64,000 bases of DNA. Source: Dichotomopilus funicola (taxonomy: Eukaryota; Ascomycota; Sordariomycetes; Sordariales; Chaetomiaceae). The stretch is from NCBI RefSeq assembly GCF_033296635.1, contig NW_026944024.1, positions 992,001 to 1,056,000 of the forward strand, read 5' to 3'. Positions 33,582-44,841 of this stretch are shown here, one piece after another. The position numbers were made by a program, and so were the translations under genes. How positions within the stretch are numbered: position 1 is the first letter of the stretch; every line of letters starts with the position of its first letter. A model generated the notes under the pieces. It was not told the DNA's origin, searched no databases, and saw nothing but the letters and a program-made list of their open reading frames with translations.

Positions 33582-36500
33582 TTTCCACGGGAAGGCGACG
33601 CCTTTTTGACGCATACTTGCCCCGCCTCTGTTCTTGCCAATAATTTTGCGCCCTCTGTGTTTTGTGAGGGGTTGCCCGTCACCAAACGCCGGAGAAGGAG
33701 AGTGTTCCCGAGTAGAGAACAATAGTTGTGATGACTTTGCGCGTTAACATTATTCTATCAAGCATGCCGCAAACGGCAAGTTTTTGGATGATGGACCCCC
33801 GCGGGGTAGCTTTCTGAGTATTGGAGGGGCAGGTGCCAAGACTTCGGGTGCTTAGACAAGTGGAGAAAAACCCGAGTTCTCCAATTCTCAATTCAACATC
33901 ATCCCTTCGTCAACATGCATCCCTTCCAAGTTCATCCCTTACATTCATGCACTCGCCTTGGAAAATTCACGTGTTTAAAAGTGGAAGATATGATCTTTGG
34001 ATTCTCGCCGCTATCCCTTTGCTTTTGTCTTAGGCGAGACCCCTCTTCTTCAATACCGATGGCATCCCTGCAAAATCCCGAAAGAAGCCGGGCGGCCCCC
34101 AAGGGATTAAACCCTGGGATTTCCCCCTTCCCCCGATCCCGCCCCGTCGAGGCGTCGAGGCGACCCGGCGGCCGGAGCCGCTCCGACCCGGAGACCGTGC
34201 TTTGAGCCCCGGCTGTACCGCCGGCCGTCAGGTGCATCGGCCCGGGCCACCCTCGGCAACAGCGATGTACTCGGGCCGGCGGACCAACCACCCCGACGGA
34301 TGATCCTTTTTCACCACACACTGTGTCGTTAGGGGCCTCGTCCCTCTGATAGCTGAATCAGTCAGTCGGCCACCCGTCCTCGGGGAGCTGATTCCCGTGA
34401 AGCTCGTCCGATCTGACTGGGACCTAGGCTCGACAAACGGGCCTCCGAGACACACCGGACGAGGCGATCGTGTTGCGCCGTCCTCTTGGCTAGCTTGGCC
34501 AGCTCCAAAGCCTCACGCTAACCGATGAGTTATCGCCGACGAGGCATCCGCGTGGTCTGGCGCGTCTCAGCCGCCCGTGCGGTGCGGCGATTTTTCTCAA
34601 AAGGCGATCTCCGCCCGCCCGCCCGCCCGCCGATACTCCCGGCAGATCAGACAGATCGGCGGACCCGAACAGAAAACCTTGGGTCGAGCACGGTCGAGCT
34701 TGTTATCTGGAGACTGTGCTCGGCGGCTGGGCTGCGGGGACTACTTGAGACACCTTTTTTGGCGCTAACCAAGTCCCTGGACGGATTTGGGCAGTGAATC
34801 CACCAAAACAAACGTCTTTCGTGAAACCCACGAACGTGGCGAGTCCGTCTCCAGACTCTGCGGCGTGCATTGCGGTTTACGACCGGGTGCCATCTGGCAT
34901 CTGGCAGCTGGAGAACTCTGACGATCTTGTATTTGTATGGTCCGATGGTACCGGGTTGGGGCCGAGGTGCAGGAGACATGTTTCTAGACTGTCGGAAATG
35001 TACACTAGGAGGTCTAGGAAAGCGGAGGGGCCGGGATCGGTTGACGCCCGGGGCTGGGGGCCAGCTCCGAGTAGGCAACCGCGGGCGCCGGGATTCCCCC
35101 CTCCGGTTGACTCTCCGCGGCCCAGAATACCATGGATTCTTGGAATCCTATGAAGTCCTCTGGTAGGTCAAGCCAAGGCCACGAACTGCTACATGGGTCA
35201 TGGCGTGCGTGGGACAACGACAAGCCTGCTTGGTATTTAACCAAAGGAAACAATAACTAACCCACATGCCCAGACCAGCTCACTCGGGTAGCCTACGGGG
35301 AGACGCGTGGTTGCGCGGCAGAACGGGGCTTCTACGCGGGAAGAACTCGAGCCCAATGAGTTGTTTGAAGCTTTTCCTGACCTGTCGCTGGCTGCTGAAG
35401 CGCTGGAAAGTTGCGAGGGTGTTGCTGGTGGGACTCTTCCGAACTCGATCAGTTTGACGTTTTCATCGGCCTCGCTGGCCTAGCTTGCCTAGGTCAACCA
35501 CAACAAGTAGGCCCGCATTCGCCGCCTGCGCGCCAGACGACGGTGGCGGTGATATGTACCAGGTTGTAAGGTGGAGTCCTCGCCAGTTTCCGCATGTCGT
35601 TCGAGACCCCCATGCAAAAGGGGGCATTTGGCTTTTGTCTTCTTGAAAGGGGCAATTGTCCCCGGGGTTGGATTTTTTCCCATTCCCCTTCAGTACCTTC
35701 TCGGTTGGCGGATCTCGGACAAGGGGCTTATTTGCCTTGTCCGCCGAGGCTCGTTAAGGAGGCAAAAACCAAACGGATGATCGATGGAACGGTTGTGATG
35801 GATCTCTCTTCATCGCCAATTGTATCTGCGCGAGGATGACGAGAGGTTGAGCAAAAGCCCAATCGATTGGTCAATCCACGTGCGTTGATGCTCGACATTC
35901 TGGGGCTCGCAAAATCAAACGGGGCAAGCCAATAACTCACGTTCGTTACGCAGCTCCCTTTTTTTCTTGAGGTTCAACAAGCGTGTCTCGCGCGTTCAAG
36001 AGAGACAAGAGCAAGTCCGTTTCGGGTGGGATCTGGGAAGTGTGGGGACCCGTGGAGACTGACGCAGATCGAAGCTGGCGCGCACAGTGGGAATAGGGGC
36101 CGAGCGCCCTGTAAATCCTCCGAGAGCTCAGAGCCTGTTCTCAGCCAGCCAGCCGAGTGCAACCCAGCTCGTCCAGGAAGTTTCTTCTTTAACGTTGCAA
36201 ACAATTTTTTCTGCATAGGGGCGATTTTCGAGCTGACGGTGAGGTAGTTTGTGTCACAGCTTTGTCGTCATGATTCGCTCAAAACTCTGCCCAGACAAGC
36301 AGAGAGCCATTGTGGAGGTTCTCCTCACTATAGCTCAACAGGAAACCAAGTAGGTGACGGTGATTCTCCAATACATACTACTACAGTACTTGATATGATA
36401 CGAGAGCCGCTGCCCTGCAATTGTGAAGTTGTGCTGTTTGGATGCTTCACCACCACAGGAGTTGTTCCAGCTGATGGGCTAACACCAATTGGAACCCCCC

Positions 36501-37943
36501 TGGAAAGTGGAACGAAGCGGAGGCCCGCATGGCCGAAATATGGTCAACGGTGACAGCGCATACAACTGCCAATGAGGCATTGCGCAAGACCAAGTACGAG
36601 CGAGGTGATTCGGTAGAAGCCGATGTGTCATTCTCCACTACGTATCCATGACAGTGTGCTGTTAAACGGAACGGCTCTGCCATGTTATAGAAGACGTCGT
36701 ACTTGTTGTCAGCCAATTCTTGGGCCCCGATGAGCTCGGATGGCGGACACAGGAACGAGCGTGGTGAGCCATCGTTCGATAGATCGTTTGCTCACAGCGT
36801 GTTGTTTATCAGGGGGAACTTTCGTGGGGGACTCGGCACGAGGGAGGCGGATCTGCACAACATCTACACAGGAGGTTGAGCTGACGGCGAGAGACGCCCC
36901 ACATTTTGAACCTGGTTGTAGTTTTGAAATGGTTGTCGTCAATGCAAGACTGGAGTCAGCAACTCGGAAATCGCTCGCAACCTCGGAATGCGGAAGAGGG
37001 ACAGTGGATGATTGTAGTGTAGCCTCGACATTGACGGCCCTCAAAAAAGATTTGATCGCGAAGATCGTACGGATACGAATACACAGCACTATTTTGGGCT
37101 TGTCGCTGAATCGGCCAAGCTGCCTTTGCCAAGCGCGTCCTGTTGGATGCTTCATCCAGCAATTTTGACATGCCCGTCTTTGTGCGCCTCGACTTCACGA
37201 TGGTATCAAGTGTCCGTTGCTCCCAGCCCCGCCATCCTCGTGGGGTGCGCCAGGCGAAGGGGAGGTTTTGAGCACAGTGCGGCACGACGATCCCGCGCTG
37301 GGGTTGCAACCATGCTGGCGTCCAATGATTGGCCGGGGCAGCCCTGCACCCACCCGCTCTTGCTCAGAGGCCAATCAACGCAGGGCTCCGGACCAGGGTC
37401 AAGATGCACTCTCACCGCCTCTTCAACCAGCACCAGCAAGCTGCAGGGCGCGGCCATTTGGGCGGGGAGAGAGCAAGATGGCATCTGCGCTCCACCAGTC
37501 CAGCAGTCCAGTGATCTTCTGCTTGCACCCAGCCCAGGATTGGTGTCCCACGCTTTCGCCAACGCCCGAAGGGGTTCCTCCCACACCTTTCCCCAGACAT
37601 CGCGACTCCTTTTCCCCTCTCCCGCAAGCAACGCGGACGAAGGCGCAGGACCCCGTCTGAGCCGGAGTCCATTTTTTAACTCTTTTTCTTCGTCTGTGGC
37701 GCCCTGCTGTGGGAAAGACGAGCACGAAACGACGACGATATCACGAATCGAACGAAACCCCCCCTTCTCCTCCAGACCGACTCGCGCCCGCTGAAGAGCA
37801 AAGAGCGGTGTCCATCGAACCCCCTCGTCAACCCCCCGCTGTCCGCTCGCCATCCCAGACCCGGCGCTTCAAGCCTCCCGGGCACTTTCTAATCCCCTTT
37901 TGACCGACTTCTTTTGTTGATTTTCCCTCCGACTTTTGGCAAC
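33582..37943. other. Long intergenic region, no supported gene
   Basis: Divergent region between the farnesyltransferase and Zn2Cys6 genes, about 4.4 kb. It contains a GC-rich segment at about 34100-34260, a GCCC repeat at 34612-34631 and many short frames without domains. A long leader of the Zn2Cys6 gene probably occupies part of the right end (C/T-rich from about 37550). Confidence 0.5.
34612..34631. repeat. (CGCC)5-type tetranucleotide repeat
   Basis: Five consecutive CGCC/GCCC units seen directly in the sequence. Confidence 0.85.
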
Positions 37944-40500
37944 ATGACTTTCGACTTCAACGCCGCTGGGGGGGAAGCCGCACTGTTGGAACAGTTTGTG
38001 TTTGACCACCGCGATCGCTACTCATATCCCATCGTATCCTCCGCCGCGCCCACGTCTCAGGATCTCACCACCTCGACCGCCTTGACCACCATGCCTCAGG
38101 TCAACCGCCAAAGCTTGAGCCCGGTGTCGAGCTGGCTGCCGCTTGAACTGGCCGGCACCGTCAGCGCGCCCATGTCGATTCACTCGCCCAACTCCGCCAG
38201 CGGGACGCCGTCATCCCCCGAAGATCAGAGCGCCCGCTCGCCCGGCCACCAGAGCAGCACTATGTCGAGCCCACTCCAACAGCAGCCGTCCCCGTATCAA
38301 ACCACCACCCTCCCGCAGACCACGGGCCTGATTTCGGACTGGTCGATGCCGCTTCACTCTCAGCAGCAGCCGACTGCGGATCTCTCTCAGTTCATCCAAG
38401 ATCCAGCATTGATTGGGTTCAATGCGTATGCTTCAAATTTCCAGCAGCCCCCGATCGAATACCTGCCGGCAACCACCCAGGCCACCCTTGATGCTGGCCT
38501 TCAGCTGGAGCCCGGCTTCACTACGATTTCTCCAATTGACACGACGAGTCGGGTGGTGTCTTGGGGCCCCAACTGGCAGGATTTCGACCAGTCGCTCGGC
38601 TTTCAGCAGCACGATGGGTTGCCGCGGGTAAGGAGTCTGGGAAGCCACTCGCCAACGGGTACCTACCTCGAGGTGCTGTCATTGGGCTCGGGCAGCGACA
38701 ACGGCTGGACTTCGGTGGACATGTATGGCAACGTCGACACCTTTAGCCAGCCGCAGCCCTCGCAAAGTCCGGCCATCTTCAACCCCGGCCAGACCCTGCA
38801 TTTGCGGACTCACTCCGACTCCTCGGATGCTAATTCGCTTGGCTACGAGGAGGTTCCGTTCCCCTACTCCCCGTTCTCTCCCGCCTCCGATGGATTCGTT
38901 GACCTCACCAACAACCACCGCAATTGCTTGCACGGAGAGCACCACCACCACGGATCGACTTCTCCCGAACTCATCAGCCCCACCACCGCTGTTGCGCCGC
39001 TCCCCGTCAAGACGGTTGTGGCTAACCGGCCTGTGGTTGCCTCGGGTTCCAGCGGTTCCGGCTCTGTGTCGACTTCGCCTCCCGCCAGGCGGAATTCGGG
39101 GACCCGGAAGAGCCCTATTGCAAAAGCCACGAAGCCGGTCATTCGGAGAACGTCTACCGGGAAGAAGGATGGCACAGGTGAGAAGAAGGTCGGCAGGAGA
39201 CGCGGTCCGTTGCTGCCGGAGCAGCGGAAGCAAGCAAGTGAGATTCGGAAGCTCAGGGCGTGCCTCCGCTGCAAGTTCCTCAAGAAGACGTGCGACAAGG
39301 GCGAGCCGTGTGCTGGTTGCCAGCCTTCTCACGCTCGGTTGTGGCAAGTCCCCTGCACTCGCATTGATATTAAGGACATTGGATATTTCATGAAGGACTG
39401 GAAGGCCGACTACGAGCGCCACCTGGGCCGCGGCATGTCCGTGTTCAACGTCAAGGGTTTTGCTCAAAAGGAAACCCTCATGTGGATCACCCACGGCTAC
39501 GGCTTCTGCCTCCCCGTCATGGTTCGTGAGGTGTACGTGGCGGACGAGAGCTGCTTCCAGCTTGATTGGGTCGAGTCGACGCTGGAGGACCAGGGCCCCA
39601 TTGACTTTGAGATCCGCACCGAGCGCCTGGATGTTGGCCAGGACGGTATCTCGATGGAGACCCTCCACGAGTACCTCGACAAGCACATCGACGAGGGCTT
39701 CGAGCAGTTCATCGATGATCACTTCGAGGGCACGCCTTTCATCACTGAGATTTTCAAGACCGCCTACCGGTTCTACACCAAGGAGAGGCTCCCCGTCATT
39801 CGCAAGGCCCTGAAGCTCGTTGTTGCCTACAACTTGACCCTGCACATTACCATGGTTGAGCAGCCGCAAACGGAAGAGCCTATGGAAGGACAGATCGACG
39901 ACGAAGACTCCAAGTACTACGGCAAGGTTGTCGCACCAGTCATGATCAACTTCCAGATCAAGTGCGCCATGGCCGACATGTGGCGCGAGCTGCAGAAGGA
40001 CATTCTCGAGGAGCTGTCGGCTCTCTACTCGAGCGTGTACAGCGGTGAGCGGTTGAAGAACTGGCCCACCATTTTCATGTTGGCTTCCATCCTGCTTGCT
40101 GTCTGGGAGGAGATCCAGTTTGACTGCCACTACCGGGTCCCCGACCCGGTTGCTGTCGATAAGTTCTGCAGTGACATGGAGACGGTGCCAGTCGGCGTTA
40201 TCGTCGGCCTGTTCCACGCCATCTCGCAGAAGCTGCCCGCCTTCACCGAATGGGACACCCGGAGGCACGGCCAGCTGCTCAACAACAACCCTGCGGTCTG
40301 CGAGGCCATGACGGAGGTCCGGCAGCATGTTATCAAGCACGGTAAGTTGTGATGTCCGTCGAAGCCATTAATGTACTAGCTTACTGACTCCATATCCAGA
40401 GGCATATCTCAAGACCCGCTCCGAATCCAAGTTCGACCGCTACGACTTTGACTCATTATCAAACAAGCTGCTGTCAAAGCTCGTCATCCGGTCCAACTAG
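37944..40500 (+). CDS. Zn2Cys6-type transcription factor with internal zinc cluster
   Basis: Exons 37944-40341 and 40400-40500, with a 58-nt GT-AG intron, encode 832 residues. The start is an ATG in CAACATGAC context. Residues 1-400 are Ser/Pro/Thr/Gln-rich. Then comes a basic stretch and the cysteine cluster CLRCKFLKKTC-DKGEPCAGC-...-PC with Cys at 440, 443, 450, 456, 459 and 471. The first five fit the fungal Zn2Cys6 motif, but the last spacer is 11 residues, longer than the usual 6-9, and contains His, Arg and Trp. The roughly 350-residue C-terminal region (from DWKADYERHLGRGMS to KLLSKLVIRSN) is well-ordered sequence without a named domain I can identify. A sequence-specific nuclear regulator is likely. 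Target genes are unknown, and no pathway cluster surrounds it. Codon usage is strongly C-biased, which explains long antisense open frames over it. Confidence 0.85.
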
Positions 40501-43293
40501 GTACCGCCTCTGTTTCTAACGACATGCTACTCCGTTACGATACCCCGTTGTCGTTGATGGTGTAAACATTTTGTTGAAACCCCATGAGGCAATGATTTTC
40601 CGTTAACTTTTTTTCCCTCTTTCATATGTCCAGTTTGAACTGCTGCTAAGCGACGGCGTTGTTTGCTTTTACTTTTATTTCTCGTTCTTATTTCCTCTTA
40701 TTCTTTTATTTTTTTTCCCTTGACACGACTCTCGTTATCTTTGTTCTTCGCTACTCTCACTTTGGGCTGGCTCACCCACACGACGGGATCCACGCTGCTA
40801 CGAAAATGACTGAACGTCGATGATGACGGAAAGGGCATTGAGTTATGACTACTACTAAAAAAGCACACGCACAAGATTATTTTTACTGCCGGAATGATTT
40901 TGGTTAGACAGACACACACGCGCACACACTACATAGTTACATGCACAGCCGTACTTGGCATTGCAGACACAGAAAGAACCTAAAGGGTTTACGCCCCATC
41001 AGTTTTGGCGGCGATCAAGGGGATTTAGGGGAGAATTATCGGTTTTTTTGTGGGTTTTGGGAGAGAGGCATTGGTGGTGAAAGTAAGGTCGAGGAACATG
41101 AGACTATTTAGGGCATGGCAGAGCGAATCTTACATTACACTGTTGTTGACTTGATTCTGGGCCTCTTGCATGTTGCTGCTCACTTCGTGATGCGACTCCA
41201 ATGCGATACCAACTTCAATCAAAAGTCCAGATGGTGGGGGACAAATCTGCTGACCATCCCGACTTCATGTTCAGGTCGGTTTGTCCTGTTTTGTTGTATA
41301 TGTTTTGAATTGTGTTGATATTTAGGTAAAAGGCCTGAGTACTCCCGTCTTTAGAGTCCGATACTCGCCCAAGACATGTAATGACCTGTTGTTTAGGCCT
41401 TGACATCCCGCCTTATGCCTTTTTGACGAGAGCGACTTGAGGTTGGCTGGATAGACAATGTGCTAACTAACTAACCCTCATAAAAATCAGATCTCAAAAT
41501 GTTGGGGTTGAAGCATGATTCTTTTCCCGAGATCTCATGCGTGAGTGGCAGGGGTTGCGGCAATTCAACCGCACCACCTGTTCGTATAATCTGACTTCTC
41601 ACTTTCCCAAATGAGCTGGCGGTGAAGATATTTATTTAGCTTGGTAAATTTACGAACTTGATGCTTATCAAGTGTTTAACAAATTCATTTATTTGCTGAA
41701 AAATATTCTTGGGTAGTGTGAGATGTGTCATGGGAGATTATTCAACGCAACGGGGCTCAGTCGATTGTGGCTGGATAGCAGGACAACACGTCGCGTACTT
41801 GGGCAACTTCATGTGGCTACGTTGGAAGGCGCAGTTTACAGTGCATGGTGAAGACAAAGGTTAACTAACGTATGGGTATTTTCTAGTCCTCAAAACAACA
41901 TGAGTCAAGGGGTTTGCCTCCGGCCAAATAATTAGACCAAAGCCTTTCGCCAACTAGATGTTATTTATTTGCGTCGAAGGCCATGAAATCCTCCCTCCTC
42001 GGTTAACGTCCTGGCGAGACCCAACGGGGTGTTCAGGAACCAAGACCGGTTGAGATGGACAGGGGCGGACGGATGGCTGTGGAGCTATGCAACGGGCTGC
42101 GGACGATGACGTCGATCAGATGACCCGTTCCTGTTTGGCGCCCTCCCTTCGCGAGACGGCGCGATTTGTCACGAAACTGCGACTTCGCTCCGGATTCGAT
42201 GCATCAGGCCGGAGAAAACTTACGGGGGCCTTTTCCAAGGCATTTCTCCAATGTCATGGTCGTAACGGAAGTTTCGGCATGGTCGTCGTGGGCGGAAGAA
42301 GGGGGCTGGCAATTGATAGAGGCGGTCAGGGGTGGGAGTAGGAGAGTCGCGGTCTTGGGGCCGCGATAAGAGGAAATGAGCGAACAAGACGGACGAGAAG
42401 CGCCAATGCTGAACTCAGTGTCCCTGTGTACAGAGGGGAAGAGGGGCACTAGGGGCAAACATATGTGTATCGTCTGGGCTTTGTTTCATTTCATGTGACT
42501 GGGACGTGGCTACCAAAATGGTTGGTTGAGACGCGGCGAAATCGCCCTCTTAATGCCAACTACAAGTACCTCCTGCGTACGCATGAAAAAGAAGTCGGAT
42601 TTCCTCGAGACTCCTCGAGGCCACCCCTCTGGCCGTCCGACCGCACCCGAAGGGTGGCACCTTCCACGATGGCCTGGCCGGATTTGCAACCTTCGCTTGC
42701 TGACCACGTCACCGGCCTCGCCGGGCTGGCTTATCAAGAAAATGCGGGGGCGGAGCTGAGTGTTGTTTGCGCAAGGGCCAACGCGGTTCCAGTGGTGTTG
42801 GGTTTCGGGGATGGAAAGTGAGCGTTTCGAAGCACAAAGGATGTGAGGGAACTCATTAGATATCAAAAAGAATAGACTGAAAGAGAAAAGCGACTTTTGG
42901 CCATTGAGAGGTAGTCGAAAAAGCCGCCACTGCTGATTCACATCACTTTCCACGCTGTGGCAAGAAAGGTCCCAGCGAGGCTGTTCCCTTTGCCCCGCCA
43001 TGACTGGCTTGTTCTGGGCGGTTCGCTCCACTTCTGTTGCCCGCGCATTGACCACCCAGCGGTTGTCGCACCTTCCTGGCTCACTCACAGCCCCGCCCGC
43101 AGCGGCAGCCTGTGGCTCGCCGCCTTGCCTCCTTGCTTGCCCAACACCTATTTAACCTTTCCCAACTGCCTCCTCCCGCCTCCAACTTTCTTCTCCCCAA
43201 CACCTACTGTTTTCCTGAAACACTGCCATCACCGAGGCATCATTCAAGCAAGAACCCTTCCAGCACAAATCAACACTTGATACCAACGACAAG
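40501..43293. other. Intergenic and polyubiquitin promoter
   Basis: About 2.8 kb. Left part is the 3' flank of the Zn2Cys6 gene, with CA-rich sequence near 40905-40930. AT-rich around 41600-41720. No supported gene; the right end is the polyubiquitin promoter. Confidence 0.5.
43149..43155 (+). promoter_or_regulatory. TATA-like element upstream of polyubiquitin
   Basis: TATTTAA, about 140 bp upstream of the polyubiquitin ATG, followed by a long C/T-rich stretch (43157-43235), a common arrangement in highly expressed fungal genes. Confidence 0.4.
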
Positions 43294-44288
43294 ATGCAGA
43301 TCTTCGTCAAGACTCGTGAGTAGCCTCGCTCGCCCGATTCAGTCGCTGCAGGATTCGCTGCAAAGGAACGCGATACTAACTAGAGTTACTAGTGACTGGC
43401 AAGACCATCACCCTCGAGGTGGAGTCCTCCGATACCATCGACAATGTAAAGTCGAAGATTCAGGACAAGGAAGGCATCCCGCCCGACCAGCAACGCTTGA
43501 TCTTCGCCGGCAAACAACTTGAGGATGGTCGCACCCTTAGCGACTACAACATCCAGAAGGAGTCGACGCTCCACCTTGTCCTTCGCCTCCGTGGCGGTAT
43601 GCAGATCTTCGTCAAGACCCTGACTGGCAAGACGATCACCCTCGAGGTGGAGTCGTCGGATACCATCGACAACGTAAAGTCGAAGATCCAAGACAAGGAG
43701 GGTATTCCTCCTGACCAGCAGCGCCTGATTTTCGCTGGCAAGCAGCTCGAGGATGGTCGTACTCTTTCGGATTACAACATCCAAAAAGAGTCCACTCTGC
43801 ACTTGGTTCTCCGCCTCCGTGGAGGTATGCAAATCTTCGTCAAGACTCTCACGGGCAAAACCATCACGTTGGAGGTCGAATCGTCGGACACAATCGACAA
43901 CGTGAAGTCGAAAATTCAAGACAAGGAAGGTATCCCACCTGACCAGCAGCGGTTGATCTTCGCGGGCAAGCAGTTGGAGGATGGTCGGACTTTGTCCGAT
44001 TACAACATTCAGAAGGAGAGCACCTTGCACTTGGTGCTTCGTCTTCGCGGTGGTATGCAGATCTTCGTCAAGACCCTTACGGGAAAGACGATTACTCTGG
44101 AGGTGGAGTCTTCGGATACGATCGACAACGTCAAGTCGAAGATTCAAGACAAGGAGGGCATTCCCCCAGACCAGCAGCGTTTGATCTTTGCGGGCAAGCA
44201 ATTGGAGGATGGTCGGACTTTGTCCGACTACAACATCCAGAAGGAGAGCACCCTCCACTTGGTGCTCCGCCTTCGTGGCGGTCAGTAA
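43294..44288 (+). CDS. Polyubiquitin precursor, four units plus Gln
   Basis: Exons 43294-43315 and 43393-44288, 77-nt intron, encode 305 residues: four 76-residue ubiquitin units joined head to tail and one extra C-terminal Gln. The first exon holds MQIFVKT plus one base; the intron interrupts the Leu codon in the first beta hairpin, a common place for this gene in fungi. Every unit ends RLRGG, so deubiquitinases can release single ubiquitins, and the trailing Gln blocks use of the uncleaved precursor. The unit proteins are identical while their codons differ, as expected for strong selection on protein with concerted evolution. Polyubiquitin genes are usually stress-inducible. I did not find clear heat-shock elements by eye. 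Confidence 0.98.
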
Positions 44289-44841
44289 GCGGGGGCTGGG
44301 AATAGCGCTGTTTTAGCAGCTTCGGGATGGCCAACCAAAGGGTGCCATATGGGTTCTGGTTTTATAATAGCATAATCGCACGGTACCATTGAGATACCGA
44401 TGATGAATTGACTTGATTGGAGTCAAATTTCAGTTTTGTCCCTGCGTGTGTTGTGATTCTAGTACGTACTTGCTTGCCTGCGTCATGCATGGTGCGGTTC
44501 CACTCGGCTCCACGTGCGGAAGCAGGCGCGTGCCGCATCTGCAGAAATGCACTGCAGCAGCTTCAACACCTGAAGCCGCGGGATTCTTCGAAACGTTGGG
44601 GGAGGTGCACGACGCAGTATTTCGTCCACAATACGGCTGATGATGAGGTCCTGGAAGATTCTAGCATTAACACGTGTATTGCCACCCTGATTTCCCATTC
44701 CTAACTAATATTCTACGGTGCGAACTTTGACCCCCCGCCCAACCCCTACAGTATCTTGACTGAAACCATCCACGTCCGACATCTACCCCAGATTACCCGC
44801 GCCCGGCTTACTCTTACGCGGTAACAGCCCATCTCGCTGCT
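44289..44841. other. Intergenic between polyubiquitin and BRAP2-like genes
   Basis: Short 3' flank and promoter region of 553 bp. No supported gene; two overlapping short frames at 44413-44704 have no domain. Confidence 0.6.

Noticed and set aside
35293..35484. Coding-looking plus-strand stretch after a branch-site-like string
   Set aside because: Third-position G/C is only about half, unlike real genes here, and no upstream exon or homologue is recognised.
38679..40340. 553-codon minus-strand open frame
   Set aside because: It lies exactly antisense to the Zn2Cys6 gene and exists because C-ending codons remove stops on the opposite strand; its text has no domain.
43381..43392. Tandem splice acceptors in the polyubiquitin intron, one of which would insert three residues in frame
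   Set aside because: The earlier AGs lie only 4-6 nt after the branch A, too close to be used; the third AG gives the normal ubiquitin sequence.
43389..44258. 289-codon minus-strand open frame with internal repeats
   Set aside because: Antisense shadow of the four ubiquitin units.
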